Shown here piece after piece: positions 13,754 to 22,715 of a DNA stretch of 36,592 nt. Location: NCBI GenBank assembly GCA_009697815.1, contig WLRQ01000025.1, forward strand, positions 1 through 36,592. The letters are read 5' to 3'. Every line of letters begins with the position of its first letter. Position 1 is the stretch's first letter. A program made the position numbers and the translations under genes. Origin of the DNA: Actinomycetota bacterium (GTDB lineage: Bacteria > Actinomycetota > Actinomycetes > S36-B12 > CAIYMF01). Under the pieces are notes generated by a model. The model was not told the origin of the DNA, did no database searches, and saw nothing but the letters and a program-made list of their open reading frames with translations.

Positions 13754-14086
13754 GTGGGCAGTGGCAGTGCGATTCGCGGAAGCCGCGTCGGCGCGGGACC
13801 CATGGGCGAAGCCGAGCGGGGTGACACAGCGCCGCGGAACCGAGTGGTCTTCTACTGCGCGAATGCGCACGAGACGAAGCCCAGCTTTGCCGCCGAGGCT
13901 GTCGTGCCAGAGAACTGGGACTGTCCTCGCTGTGGGCTGCCAGCCGGCCTGGATAAGGCCAACCCTCCGTCCGCGAGCAGGGTAGAGCCGTACAAGACGC
14001 ACTTGGCCTACGTGAAGGAACGTCGCAGCGACGCCGACGGCGAGGCGATCCTCAACGAGGCCCTCGCCAAGATCAGAGACAAGTAG
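13754..14086 (+). CDS. rbpA: RNA polymerase-binding protein RbpA
   Basis: RbpA is an actinobacteria-specific transcription factor that stabilises the housekeeping sigma factor on RNA polymerase. The 110-residue protein has the conserved start GSAIRGSRVGAGPMGEAERG, a Zn-binding core (C35, H39, C57 and C60 in FYCANAHE and WDCPRCGLP), and the C-terminal sigma-interaction block PYKTHLAYVKERRSDADGEA. GAGAGG lies about 9 bases before the GTG start. Thirty-one bases separate it from secG. It converges on pgl. Its presence is strong evidence that the host is an actinobacterium. Confidence 0.97.
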   Translation: MGSGSAIRGSRVGAGPMGEAERGDTAPRNRVVFYCANAHETKPSFAAEAVVPENWDCPRCGLPAGLDKANPPSASRVEPYKTHLAYVKERRSDADGEAILNEALAKIRDK

Positions 14087-14124
14087 CTCTCCAACCCCTA
14101 GCGGTCGCGAACTGCTCGCCATGC

Positions 14125-14901
14125 TCAAGGGCTGGCGGGCCGTCCCATCTCCGCGGGCAAGGCACTGGCCGCATCTGCATCGAGAAGTAGCAGGGTGCGT
14201 TCCCGGCCGCGAGCCCCTGCCGCTGGCACCTGCACCGATCCTGCTGGTGACAGCGCGAGACGGACGGCATCCGCCTTCGCCGCTCCGCTCGCGATGAGCC
14301 ATATCTCCTGCGACGCCGCCAACGCGCGCAGGGTGAGTGAGATCCGAGCAGCCGGAGGTTTAGGCGCACCGTGCACACCCACGACCCACCGCTCGGCCTC
14401 GTGCACTGCAGGTGATTGCGGGAAGAGACTCGCGACATGCGCGTCCTCGCCGATACCGAGCAGGGTGATGTCGAACGAGGGCACGGCCGCGTGGTCGTCC
14501 TGGCGAGACTCCCTCAGCAGAGTCTGGGAGTAGTGGCTTGCCGCTTCGTCAACGCCCCGTCGCCCATCTTCGGCAGGCATCGGATGAACATGTGCGGGAT
14601 CCAGCGGTACCGAATCGAGCAGGGCGAGGCGCGCACTGGTCTCGTTGCGCTCGGCATCGCCCTCAGGCAAGAACCGCTCGTCGGCCCACCACACGTGGAC
14701 ACTCGACCAGTCGACGGAGTCGCATGCGGGGGAGGCGCGCAACGCCGAGAGGCATCGCGTGATGATGCCACCACCGGCAAGGCACAGGTGTACATGACCA
14801 CGATCACTTTGTGCCTCGACGATCACAGTGACCAGCCGAGCCGCCACCGACGCGGCGAGCGCATCACGATCATGTTGAACCAGTACTTCAGGTGTGCTCA
14901 T
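14125..14901 (-). CDS. pgl: 6-phosphogluconolactonase
   Basis: Hydrolyses 6-phosphogluconolactone, step two of the oxidative pentose phosphate pathway. The 258-residue protein has VHVWWADERFLPEGDAERNE, the HPMPAEDG segment, LLGIGEDAHVASLFP, and RGRERTLLLLDADAA. Two family motifs differ a little: GGGIITRCL where GGGTP-type sequences are usual, and GEDAHVASLFP where GPDGHVASLFP is usual (Gly to Ala). The fold-defining DERF and HVASLFP are intact, so activity is likely. The ATG at 14901 overlaps the opcA stop (ATGA). It is the last gene of the tkt-tal-zwf-opcA-pgl series. Confidence 0.93.
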   Translation of the reverse strand: MSTPEVLVQHDRDALAASVAARLVTVIVEAQSDRGHVHLCLAGGGIITRCLSALRASPACDSVDWSSVHVWWADERFLPEGDAERNETSARLALLDSVPLDPAHVHPMPAEDGRRGVDEAASHYSQTLLRESRQDDHAAVPSFDITLLGIGEDAHVASLFPQSPAVHEAERWVVGVHGAPKPPAARISLTLRALAASQEIWLIASGAAKADAVRLALSPAGSVQVPAAGARGRERTLLLLDADAASALPAEMGRPASP

Positions 14902-15860
14902 GACGGGGACGTCGATTCCTTGTCGGGGTTGGACTTCCTGGCCGAGGCAATCGTCTTCACGAGCGGGGCCAGGGAGGCAAGGGTCTCGCCGTACACATCG
15001 TCAGGATCGAGCCGACGGAGCTCTTCGGCGATCAGCGCCTCGGCCCCACGACGGGGCAGTGCACCCTGTCGATCCGGAAACCCGGGCCTGGTCATGGTGG
15101 CAACCTTCGCGTCAGGACGGTTGATCGCGATGTCACCTCCGACGGTGTGAATCACGACTGAGGTGAGCCCCGGCCCCCGGCTCGGGCGGATCTCGACATC
15201 GACCCCGAGCCCCCCACGAAGCCATGCGGCCAGCAGCGAGCCAGAAGGGTTGTGTCGTTGAGCTTTGATCATCGCTCCGATCACGGGATCCGTGGGCAGA
15301 TCGAGGGATGAGGCGATAAGTGCGCGCCACTGGGTAAGCCTGGTCCACGCAAGGTCGGTGTCGCCCGCCGCGTAGCCCACTCTTCTCGCTTCCAGCGCCC
15401 GCTGCGGGCTCGCCGAGGCCGCCGCATCAGTGATCCGGCGCTGGGCCAGGCGTCCGACGGGATCCGCTGACGGCACTGCGGGAGCGCGGCCCGGCCACCA
15501 CACAACCACGGGCGAATCAGGCACTAGGAGGGGAAGCACCACAGATTCGACATGGCGCGAGAGCGCCCCTCGCAACCGGAGCTCGACGAGTTCGCCAAGC
15601 CCGTCGTTGCCGCCGACCGACACCTCGGCATCGAGGCGTGTGGGGCCACGCCCAGGCCGGGGGATCGCCGCCAGAATCCGGCACGGATGCTCGCGTGCGG
15701 CTGCGGCTGCCGCTCGGACAGCGTCCACCTGGGTCGCTTCGTCCGCGATGATCACGAGTGTCAGCACTCTACCGACGGTGCTCGAACCCTGCCTGAATCG
15801 CTCCGCCGACAGGGCAATGCTGATGTCGCCCGAGGTGGTGTCCTCGAGTAGGACGCTCAT
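14898..15860 (-). CDS. opcA: OpcA, glucose-6-phosphate dehydrogenase assembly protein
   Basis: OpcA is found beside zwf in actinobacteria and cyanobacteria and is needed for full activity of glucose-6-phosphate dehydrogenase. The 320-residue protein begins MSVLLEDTTSGDISIAL and shows VLPLLVPDSPVVVWWPG, DLAWTRLTQWRALIAS and a C-terminal segment VATMTRPGFPDRQGALPRR. The open frame continues upstream into zwf, but the ATG at 15858-15860 overlaps the zwf stop (ATGA) and matches the family start. No strong SD was seen, so translation is probably coupled to zwf. Confidence 0.95.
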   Translation of the reverse strand: MSVLLEDTTSGDISIALSAERFRQGSSTVGRVLTLVIIADEATQVDAVRAAAAAAREHPCRILAAIPRPGRGPTRLDAEVSVGGNDGLGELVELRLRGALSRHVESVVLPLLVPDSPVVVWWPGRAPAVPSADPVGRLAQRRITDAAASASPQRALEARRVGYAAGDTDLAWTRLTQWRALIASSLDLPTDPVIGAMIKAQRHNPSGSLLAAWLRGGLGVDVEIRPSRGPGLTSVVIHTVGGDIAINRPDAKVATMTRPGFPDRQGALPRRGAEALIAEELRRLDPDDVYGETLASLAPLVKTIASARKSNPDKESTSPS

Positions 15861-17398
15861 GGTCGGCGCCAGACGCGATCGTCGCGGGCGATCATCTCGA
15901 CCGCAGATTGCGGCCCCCACGTTCCCGATTCGTACTGATCCGGCACACCCCGGGCGGCCCAGTGCTCAAGAATTGGATCGAGGATCTTCCAGCCCAGTTC
16001 CACTTCCTCGTGACGTGGGAACAGCGGCGGATCGCCGAGGAGCACATCGAGGATGAGCCGCTCGTACGCCTCCGGGCTCGATTCGGTGAAGGAATCTCCG
16101 TAGGCGAAGTCCATGTTGACGTCGCGTACCTCCATCGCTGTGCCGGGCACCTTCGATCCGAATCGCATGGTGACCCCTTCGTCGGGCTGAATCCTCACGA
16201 CAAATGCGTTCTGCCCTAGCTCCGCGGTCGCGGATCCGATGAACGGAAGGTGGGGGGCCTTCTTGAAGACCATGGCGAGTTCGGTGACTCGCCGACCCAG
16301 CCGCTTGCCCGTGCGGAGGTAGAACGGCACTCCAGCCCAACGGCGGGTATCGACCCCGAGCCTGACTGCGGCGAATGTCTCCGTGGTCGAAGACGCCGAG
16401 ATCCCGGCCTCGTGGAGAAAACCGATCACGGGTCTTCCGCCCTGCCAGCCCGCCGCGTACTGCCCACGAGCGGTGTACAGATTCAGGTCCAACGGCAACG
16501 TGACGGCGGTAAGCACCTTCTCCTTCTCCAGCCGCACGTCTCGGGCAGTAAACGAGAGCGGCTCTTCCATCGCGGTCAAAGCGAGCAGTTGCAGGAGGTG
16601 GTTCTGCACCACGTCGCGCGCGGCGCCGATGCCGTCGTAGTAGCCAGCCCGACCACCAATGCCGATGTCCTCCGCCATGGTGATCTGTACGTGATCGACG
16701 TAGTTGCTGTTCCAGATCGGCTCGAACATCGTGTTGGAAAAGCGCAGGGCCAAAAGGTTTTGCACAGTCTCCTTACCCAGGTAGTGATCGATGCGGAATA
16801 CCGAACCCGACGGGAACACCTCGCCGATCGATTCGTTGAGCGTTCGCGCACTGGCAAGGTCGTGCCCGAAGGGCTTCTCGATCACGACCCGACGCCACGC
16901 CCCGTCGGTCGACTCCGACAGGCCCGATCGCTTGAGCTGCTGGACCACTTGGTCGAAGTTCTTCGGCGGAATCGACAAGTAGAAAGCGTGATTGCCGCGC
17001 GTCCCACGCACCCGGTCCAGGTCGCGTACAACATCCGACAGCGAGTCGAAGGCCTCGTCATCGCAGAAGTCACCGGCGACGAATCGGATGCCCTTGCTCA
17101 GTTCTGACCAGACATCCTCGCTGAACTCAGTTCGGGCGTGCTCACGTACGGAGTCATGGACGATCTGCGCGAAATCCTCATCCACCCAGTCACGTCGCGC
17201 GAAACCAACGAGCGCGAACCCCGGAGGAAGCAATCCACGATTGGCGAGGTCGTACACCGCGGGCATGAGCTTCTTGCGAGCGAGGTCTCCGGTTACCCCG
17301 AAGATCACCAGGCTGCACGGTCCAGCAATCCTGGGCAATCGACGGTCGCGGGGATCCCGCAGGGGGTTCTGCGACGGCGTCCAGATCTGGGTCCGCAT
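15857..17398 (-). CDS. zwf: Glucose-6-phosphate 1-dehydrogenase
   Basis: First enzyme of the oxidative pentose phosphate pathway and a main NADPH source. The 513-residue protein has the nucleotide-binding GVTGDLARKKLMPAVYDL near the N-terminus, the catalytic/substrate motif RIDHYLGKETVQNLLALRF and the RTGKRLGRR block. I chose the ATG at 17396-17398 (MRTQIWTPSQNPLRDP), which gives the usual length; the longer frame runs into tal. It begins 11 bases after the tal stop, with only a weak GAGCG upstream. No glucose-6-phosphate isomerase gene lies between tal and zwf, unlike some actinomycetes. Confidence 0.97.
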   Translation of the reverse strand: MRTQIWTPSQNPLRDPRDRRLPRIAGPCSLVIFGVTGDLARKKLMPAVYDLANRGLLPPGFALVGFARRDWVDEDFAQIVHDSVREHARTEFSEDVWSELSKGIRFVAGDFCDDEAFDSLSDVVRDLDRVRGTRGNHAFYLSIPPKNFDQVVQQLKRSGLSESTDGAWRRVVIEKPFGHDLASARTLNESIGEVFPSGSVFRIDHYLGKETVQNLLALRFSNTMFEPIWNSNYVDHVQITMAEDIGIGGRAGYYDGIGAARDVVQNHLLQLLALTAMEEPLSFTARDVRLEKEKVLTAVTLPLDLNLYTARGQYAAGWQGGRPVIGFLHEAGISASSTTETFAAVRLGVDTRRWAGVPFYLRTGKRLGRRVTELAMVFKKAPHLPFIGSATAELGQNAFVVRIQPDEGVTMRFGSKVPGTAMEVRDVNMDFAYGDSFTESSPEAYERLILDVLLGDPPLFPRHEEVELGWKILDPILEHWAARGVPDQYESGTWGPQSAVEMIARDDRVWRRP

Positions 17399-17409
17399 GG
17401 CGCGGTCGC

Positions 17410-18522
17410 TCAGCGGCCCGCTGCGGTTCGCGCAGACGCGAGAGCCGTGCTGACGCTCTCGAGTAGCGAGACCCATGAGGTCACGAAGGTGTCGACTCCC
17501 TGCACCTCGAGTTGCTCAACCACGTCGTCGAGGTCGATCCCCGCCTCGCGCAGCGCCAGGAGAGCAGCTGTGGCCGCCTCGTATTCGGGGATGACGGTAT
17601 CGACCGACACGTCGCCGTGGTCGCGTACCGCATCGATAGTCGCCTCGGGCATGGTGTTCACCACATCGCGCGTGACGAGACCTACGACATAGCGAGTGTC
17701 TTCGTACGCCGGGTTCTTCACACCGGTCGAAGCCCACAGCGGACGTTGGGCATGTGCCCCCTGAGCCGCAAGGGATTTCCACCTCTCGCTGGCCATCATC
17801 GCGGTGAATGCCTGATGTGCTATCCGGGCATTGGCGATGGCCGCGGTTCCACGGAGAGGTGAGTCAGCGGGCAGGCGCGTGTCGACTTCGGTGTCCACGC
17901 GGCTGACGAAAAATGATGCGACCGACTCGATGCTCGCAAGATCGTGACCGTTCACGAGCGCGGCCTCAAGCCCAGCGAGCCAGGCATCGAGCACGGCCGC
18001 GTAGCGGGTAACCGAGAAGATGAGCGTGACGTTCACACTGATACCGGCAGCGAGCACAGCGGTGATCGCTGGCAGCGCTTCGATCGTGGCCGGGACTTTG
18101 ATCAACACGTTGGGACGGTCGACTGTCCAGGCAAGTGCCTTCGCTTCGGCCACGGTCGCGTCGGCGTCGCGCGCAAGCCGTGGATCAACCTCGATGCTCA
18201 CCCGGCCGTCGACACCGCCGCTGCGGATATGGACGTCCGCCAGAACATCGCAGGCCCAGCGGACGTCGTACGCCGTGAGAAGTCGCACTGCCTCGTCGAC
18301 CCCGACGCCCCGAATCGCGAGGTCGTGCAGCTGACTGGCGTACTCCGCCGACTCACCACTGATGGCCTTGTGGAAGATCGACGGATTCGTGGTGACCCCG
18401 ACCACGTGTGAGTCACGAACCAGGGCCGCGAGGCCGAACCCCGAAAGACGAGCCCTGTCGAGGTCATCGAGCCAGATAGAGACACCGGCGGCGGACAATG
18501 CGGCGAGGCGATCAGTGGACAT
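17410..18522 (-). CDS. tal: Transaldolase (long, actinobacterial type)
   Basis: Moves a three-carbon dihydroxyacetone unit between pentose phosphate sugars. The 370-residue protein has GVTTNPSIFHKAI near the N-terminus, the Schiff-base lysine region RPNVLIKVPAT, ISVNVTLIFSVTRYAAV, and RPLWASTGVKNPAYEDTRYV. ATG at 18520-18522. An AAGG lies about 8 bases upstream, but this overlaps a -10-like TAAGGT 6 bases before the ATG, so the gene could be read from the tkt message or from its own leaderless promoter. The 114-base gap to tkt holds no other gene. Confidence 0.95.
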   Translation of the reverse strand: MSTDRLAALSAAGVSIWLDDLDRARLSGFGLAALVRDSHVVGVTTNPSIFHKAISGESAEYASQLHDLAIRGVGVDEAVRLLTAYDVRWACDVLADVHIRSGGVDGRVSIEVDPRLARDADATVAEAKALAWTVDRPNVLIKVPATIEALPAITAVLAAGISVNVTLIFSVTRYAAVLDAWLAGLEAALVNGHDLASIESVASFFVSRVDTEVDTRLPADSPLRGTAAIANARIAHQAFTAMMASERWKSLAAQGAHAQRPLWASTGVKNPAYEDTRYVVGLVTRDVVNTMPEATIDAVRDHGDVSVDTVIPEYEAATAALLALREAGIDLDDVVEQLEVQGVDTFVTSWVSLLESVSTALASARTAAGR

Positions 18523-18528
18523 GCGTCG

Positions 18529-18534
18529 ACCTTA
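18529..18534 (-). promoter_or_regulatory. Putative -10 (or SD) before tal
   Basis: TAAGGT on the minus strand ends 6 bases before the tal ATG, the same spacing seen before other genes here. AAGG could instead serve as a Shine-Dalgarno, so the reading is ambiguous. Confidence 0.25.
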
Positions 18535-18636
18535 GTGAACCCGGCGCCCTCGGCGTGACCTGGTTGATCCATGTCACGCAACATCGACTACGAATTGTCC
18601 GGTGCCAGCTGACGCCGTGGGGGAGCCGGCTTCAGG

Positions 18637-20745
18637 TCAGCGAGCGCTGGCAGCGAGCGACTCCCGCGCAGCACTGACAACCGCAGCAGGGGTGAACCCG
18701 AACTCCCGGAACAGGGTGGCCCCGTCGGCCGAGGCCCCGTAGTGCTCGAGGGATACCGCACGGCCATCGGTACCCAGGTACTTCCACCAGCCCTGGGCGA
18801 TCCCGGCCTCGACCGACACCCGCGCGCGTACCAAGGACGGCAAGACCGCCTCGCGGTACTCGGCGTCCTGCTCCTCGAACCACTCCAGGCACGGCATCGA
18901 GACCACGCGCGCGGCCACCCCCTCGGACTCCAGCAACTCACGCGCGGCGAGGGCGATCTGAACCTCAGAGCCAGTCGCGAGCAGGATGACGGACGGCGAG
19001 CCGTTCGAGGCCTCAGCGAGAACGTACGCACCACGGGCCGCGCCGGACGCGGGCGCCACCACTGTGCGATCGAACGTAGGCAGGTTCTGCCGGGTCAGAG
19101 CCAATCCCACAGGCTGGCGGCGACTCAGGATCTCGCGCCACACCACCGAGGTTTCGTTGGCGTCGGCCGGCCGCACGACCGCGAGACCCGGGATCGCACG
19201 CAAGGCCCACAGGTGCTCGACAGGCTGATGTGTCGGGCCGTCCTCGCCGACCCCGATGGAATCGTGAGTCCAGACATAGGTGACGTTGCACTGCATGATC
19301 GCCGCAACGCGAACTGCGCCGCGCATGTAGTCGCTGAACACCATGAAAGTGCCGCCGAAGGGACGCAGCAACCCCGACAGGGACATCCCCGTGAGGGCGG
19401 ATCCCATCGCGTGCTCGCGTACGCCGAAGTGAAGGATGCGCCCGTACGGGGACTGATTCTTCCCGAAGGGAGACGACTCAGCCACCACCGTTCCGACCGG
19501 GAGGAACGAGGGCGCGCCCTCGATCGTGGTGTTGTTGCTCTCGGCAAGATCCGCGCTGCCACCGACGAATTCCGGAAGGGCCGCAGCCACCGCTTGGATG
19601 ACCTCACTGCTGGCCTTGCGGGTGGCGATGTCCTTACCCGCAGGGAACTCCGGCAACACCAATCCATCGGGAAGGACTCCGGCGACGAGGCGGTCGAGTA
19701 GAGCCGCTCGGTCTGGCTGAGTGGTGCGCCACGCCTCGTACCTGACGTCCCAGCGTGCACGGATGAGGGCGCCCCGATCCTTCACGCCTCGGGCATGGGC
19801 GATGACGTCGTCAGCCACCTCGAAGGTCTTCTCCGGGTCGAAGCCGAGGATCTCCTTCGTGCCCGCCACCTCACTGGCCCCCAGCGCGGCTCCGTGCGCC
19901 TTGCCCGTATTCCGCAAGGTGGGGGCAGGCCAGCCGATGACGGTCTCGAGACGGATCAGGGAAGGTCGCGATGTCTCTGAACGGGCGGCATCGAGCGCCG
20001 CAGCGAGCGCGAGGACGTCAGCACTGCCATCAGCCAGGACATCGACGCTCTCGACATGCCATCCGTAGGCGGAGTACCGCGCGAGAACGTCTTCGTTGAA
20101 GGCCACTGCCGTGTCGCCCTCGATGGAGATCTTGTTATCGTCCCAGACCACGATCAGGTTGCCGAGTTGCTGAGTGCCCGCGAGCGAGGATGCCTCAGCG
20201 GTGAGCCCCTCCTCGAGATCGCCGTCGGAGGCCAGGACCCACACGCGGTGGTCAAACGGGCTGGAATCAGGTGTGGCGTCGGGATCGAGCAACCCGCGCT
20301 CATAGCGCTGACCCATCGCCATGCCGACCGCTGTCGCGAGTCCCTGCCCGAGAGGTCCGGTGGTGGTCTCGACGCCGACGGTGTGGCGGTACTCGGGGTG
20401 ACCGGGTGTGAGCGAGCCCCAGGTACGAAGCGCCTGGAGATCGCTGAGCTCGAGACCGTAGCCCGAGAAGTAGAGCTGGATGTACAGAGTGAGCGAAGAG
20501 TGCCCGCACGAGAGAACGAAGCGATCGCGGCCGAGCCATGTGGCATCGGAGGGGTCGTGCCTGAGAAAGTGCTGGAAAATCAGGTATGCCGCCGGGGCCA
20601 GGCTCATGGCTGTCCCGGGGTGACCACTTCCCACCTTCTGCACGGCGTCCGCCGTCAGGACCCGCGCGGTGTCGACCGCCCGGGTGTCCAGCGCGGTCCA
20701 CGTGGCGGGGTCGAACGGGGCGGGGGAGTCAATGTCGCTCGTCAC
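18637..20745 (-). CDS. tkt: Transketolase
   Basis: Thiamine diphosphate enzyme transferring two-carbon units in the pentose phosphate pathway. The 702-residue protein shows [31 protein letters not shown], the ThDP motif beginning SDGDLEEG and ending [25 protein letters not shown], and [20 protein letters not shown]. The frame reaches up to 20859, but the first 38 residues lack family similarity; the GTG at 20743-20745 ([16 protein letters not shown]) gives the usual length. No SD is visible; a -10-like TAGGCT lies 8 bases upstream, suggesting a leaderless message. It is divergent from ctaB. Confidence 0.96.
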   Translation of the reverse strand: MTSDIDSPAPFDPATWTALDTRAVDTARVLTADAVQKVGSGHPGTAMSLAPAAYLIFQHFLRHDPSDATWLGRDRFVLSCGHSSLTLYIQLYFSGYGLELSDLQALRTWGSLTPGHPEYRHTVGVETTTGPLGQGLATAVGMAMGQRYERGLLDPDATPDSSPFDHRVWVLASDGDLEEGLTAEASSLAGTQQLGNLIVVWDDNKISIEGDTAVAFNEDVLARYSAYGWHVESVDVLADGSADVLALAAALDAARSETSRPSLIRLETVIGWPAPTLRNTGKAHGAALGASEVAGTKEILGFDPEKTFEVADDVIAHARGVKDRGALIRARWDVRYEAWRTTQPDRAALLDRLVAGVLPDGLVLPEFPAGKDIATRKASSEVIQAVAAALPEFVGGSADLAESNNTTIEGAPSFLPVGTVVAESSPFGKNQSPYGRILHFGVREHAMGSALTGMSLSGLLRPFGGTFMVFSDYMRGAVRVAAIMQCNVTYVWTHDSIGVGEDGPTHQPVEHLWALRAIPGLAVVRPADANETSVVWREILSRRQPVGLALTRQNLPTFDRTVVAPASGAARGAYVLAEASNGSPSVILLATGSEVQIALAARELLESEGVAARVVSMPCLEWFEEQDAEYREAVLPSLVRARVSVEAGIAQGWWKYLGTDGRAVSLEHYGASADGATLFREFGFTPAAVVSAARESLAASAR

Positions 20746-20753
20746 ACTGCCGG

Positions 20754-20759
20754 AGCCTA
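20754..20759 (-). promoter_or_regulatory. Putative -10 of tkt (leaderless)
   Basis: TAGGCT on the minus strand, 8 bases before the tkt GTG. A TTCGCG sits 17 bases further upstream, a poor match to a -35. It would drive the pentose phosphate operon. Confidence 0.35.
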
Positions 20760-20790
20760 CCGGCGGGAGGTCCGACCGCGAATGGGCCGG

Positions 20791-20796
20791 TAGACT
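20791..20796 (+). promoter_or_regulatory. Putative -10 of ctaB
   Basis: TAGACT in the tkt/ctaB divergent region, about 52 bases before the ctaB start, leaving room for a leader with the GGAG ribosome site at 20838-20841. No clear -35 was seen. Confidence 0.3.
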
Positions 20797-20848
20797 TCGG
20801 AGGGACCAGGACATCTGGGTCCCCCGTTCGAGCCCCCGGAGCGCTTTC

Positions 20849-21820
20849 GTGACCGCCATCGATCCCCGGCCCGGCGTGCCCGGTGCGGATGTCGGCGCTG
20901 GCGATCCCGTCCGCGGAGGGTCGCTCCCGAAGACACCGCGGACCAGATCGCGCCTGGCTGCCTATGTGGCCCTCACCAAGCCTCGGATCATCGAGTTGTT
21001 GCTCGTCACCACGGTGCCCACCATGATCCTCGCGGCACGGGGCCTGCCATCACTCCCGCTGGTCGCCGCAGCGCTCGTCGGCGGATTCCTCGCGGCGGGC
21101 GGCGCTAATTCGCTGAACATGGTCATCGATCGAGACATCGATGGGCTCATGGTGCGCACAGGCCACCGTCCTCTCGTCACAGGTGAGATAAGTCCGCGCT
21201 CTGGACTCATCTTCGGGCTCGTTCTCGCCGTAGCCTCTGTGGTGTGGTTCGCGCTCACCACGAACCTCCTCGCCGCCGGACTGACCGCAGCAGCAATCCT
21301 CATGTACGTCATCGGCTACACGATGCTGCTCAAGCGTCGAACACCTCAGAACATTGTCTGGGGCGGCGCGGCCGGCTGCATGCAGATCCTGATCGGATGG
21401 TCGGCCGTCACCGGGTCGCTCACCTGGGCGCCCGTGGTCCTGTTCGGAGTGGTCTTCTTCTGGACACCGCCTCACTACTGGCCGCTGTCACTCCGATTCA
21501 AGGACGACTACGCCGCCGCTGGCGTGCCGATGTTGCCCGTGGTTGCCCCGCTGTCGCAGGTGGCGCGCGAGATCATCGGCTATTCCTGGGCGATGGTGAT
21601 CACATCCTTCCTTTTGATCCCTGCCGCCCACATGTCGCGGCTCTACACCGCCTCCGCGGTGATCCTGGGCTGCTGGTTCCTCTACGAGGCACATTCCTTG
21701 CTGCGGCGAGTTCGACGCGGACACGAGGACGTCAAGCCGATGCGCCTGTTCCACGGCTCCATCAGCTATCTGGCACTGCTGTTCCTAGCCGTTGCCCTCG
21801 ACGCGCTCCTGCCCTGGTGA
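20849..21820 (+). CDS. ctaB: Protohaem IX farnesyltransferase (haem O synthase)
   Basis: CtaB, a UbiA-type membrane prenyltransferase, converts haem B to haem O for cytochrome oxidase. The 323-residue protein has a hydrophilic N-terminal segment of about 33 residues before [16 protein letters not shown], then the prenyl-diphosphate aspartate motif [24 protein letters not shown], and several membrane helices. [19 protein letters not shown] is the second conserved block. The GTG at 20849 is supported by GGAG 7 bases upstream; an in-frame extension to 20669 runs antisense to the tkt start. It is divergent from tkt, as in other actinomycetes. Confidence 0.95.
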   Translation: MTAIDPRPGVPGADVGAGDPVRGGSLPKTPRTRSRLAAYVALTKPRIIELLLVTTVPTMILAARGLPSLPLVAAALVGGFLAAGGANSLNMVIDRDIDGLMVRTGHRPLVTGEISPRSGLIFGLVLAVASVVWFALTTNLLAAGLTAAAILMYVIGYTMLLKRRTPQNIVWGGAAGCMQILIGWSAVTGSLTWAPVVLFGVVFFWTPPHYWPLSLRFKDDYAAAGVPMLPVVAPLSQVAREIIGYSWAMVITSFLLIPAAHMSRLYTASAVILGCWFLYEAHSLLRRVRRGHEDVKPMRLFHGSISYLALLFLAVALDALLPW

Positions 21821-21839
21821 GGGTGGCGACACCGCTCCC

Positions 21840-22709
21840 GTGATCGACGTCGCCTACGTCACCTACAAGGTCGATCTTGACGACCCGCATGCGGATATCG
21901 ACTTCGACATCCCCTTGCTGACGGACGCACTCAATGCGGTCGGCCTGAGCGTCGTGGTGGCGGCGTGGGATGACCCTCACATCGACTGGGCAAGCGCCTC
22001 GTTGGTGCTGGTGCGAAGTGCCTGGGACTACGTGCCACGGCGCCGGCAGTTCCTCGACTGGGCTCGCGGGGTGAGCACGTCGACGCGCCTGGAGAACCCC
22101 TTCGACGTCGTTCTGCACAACACCGACAAGGTGTACCTACGGGCACTCGAACGCCAAGGCGTTCACATCGTCCCCACGAGCTGGCTGTCAGACGGGGCCA
22201 GCGCCGAATCCGCAATCACCTCGGTACGCGCGCGTTTCGGCCCAGCTGTGGTCGTCAAGCCCACGGTAAGTGCCGGCGCCTTGGACACGATCCGCACCAG
22301 CGAACCTACCGAGGCGAGCGCGCAGGTTTACGCGATACTCGCGACTGGCCGCACCGCGATGATCCAGCCCTATCTCGAATCGGTCGAGGGTGAAGGTGAG
22401 ACGAGCATCGTCTTTCTCGACGGCGAGATCAGCCACGCAGTACGCAAAGTGCCCGCGCTCACCGAGGGCGGGCACGGCGATCCTTCGGGCCTCGTCGCAC
22501 TGACACCCGAACTACGCGACACCGCGGTGGCGATCATGAACACCGCCGATGCACGAGGGCTGCTCTATGCCCGAGTCGACCTCGTCCGCGACGGTCGGGG
22601 CGCACTGGCCCTGATGGAGCTTGAGCTCACCGAGCCGACGCTGTTTCTTCCCCAAGCCCCGCATGCCGCGACCACCCTCGCGATGGCGATACTCCGACGC
22701 CTTCGCTGA
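21840..22709 (+). CDS. ATP-grasp ligase of unknown substrate
   Basis: A 289-residue soluble protein with ATP-grasp features: an N-terminal preATP-grasp region ending LVLVRSAWDYVPRRRQFLDW, HNTDKVYLRALERQGVHIVPT, the nucleotide-binding VVVKPTVSAGALDT, IQPYLESVEGEGETSIVFLD, and a metal-binding C-terminal LALMELELTEPTLFL. The pattern resembles RimK-like and DcsG-like carboxylate-amine ligases, so an ATP-dependent ligation is likely, but I cannot name the substrate. The GTG at 21840 starts 20 bases after ctaB and lacks a well-placed SD. It lies between ctaB and convergent ctaA with six bases to spare, possibly cotranscribed with ctaB. Confidence 0.82.
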   Translation: MIDVAYVTYKVDLDDPHADIDFDIPLLTDALNAVGLSVVVAAWDDPHIDWASASLVLVRSAWDYVPRRRQFLDWARGVSTSTRLENPFDVVLHNTDKVYLRALERQGVHIVPTSWLSDGASAESAITSVRARFGPAVVVKPTVSAGALDTIRTSEPTEASAQVYAILATGRTAMIQPYLESVEGEGETSIVFLDGEISHAVRKVPALTEGGHGDPSGLVALTPELRDTAVAIMNTADARGLLYARVDLVRDGRGALALMELELTEPTLFLPQAPHAATTLAMAILRRLR

Positions 22710-22715
22710 CCCCGT

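Noticed and set aside
14087-14124. Terminator between convergent rbpA and pgl
   Set aside because: No convincing stem was found in the short gap.
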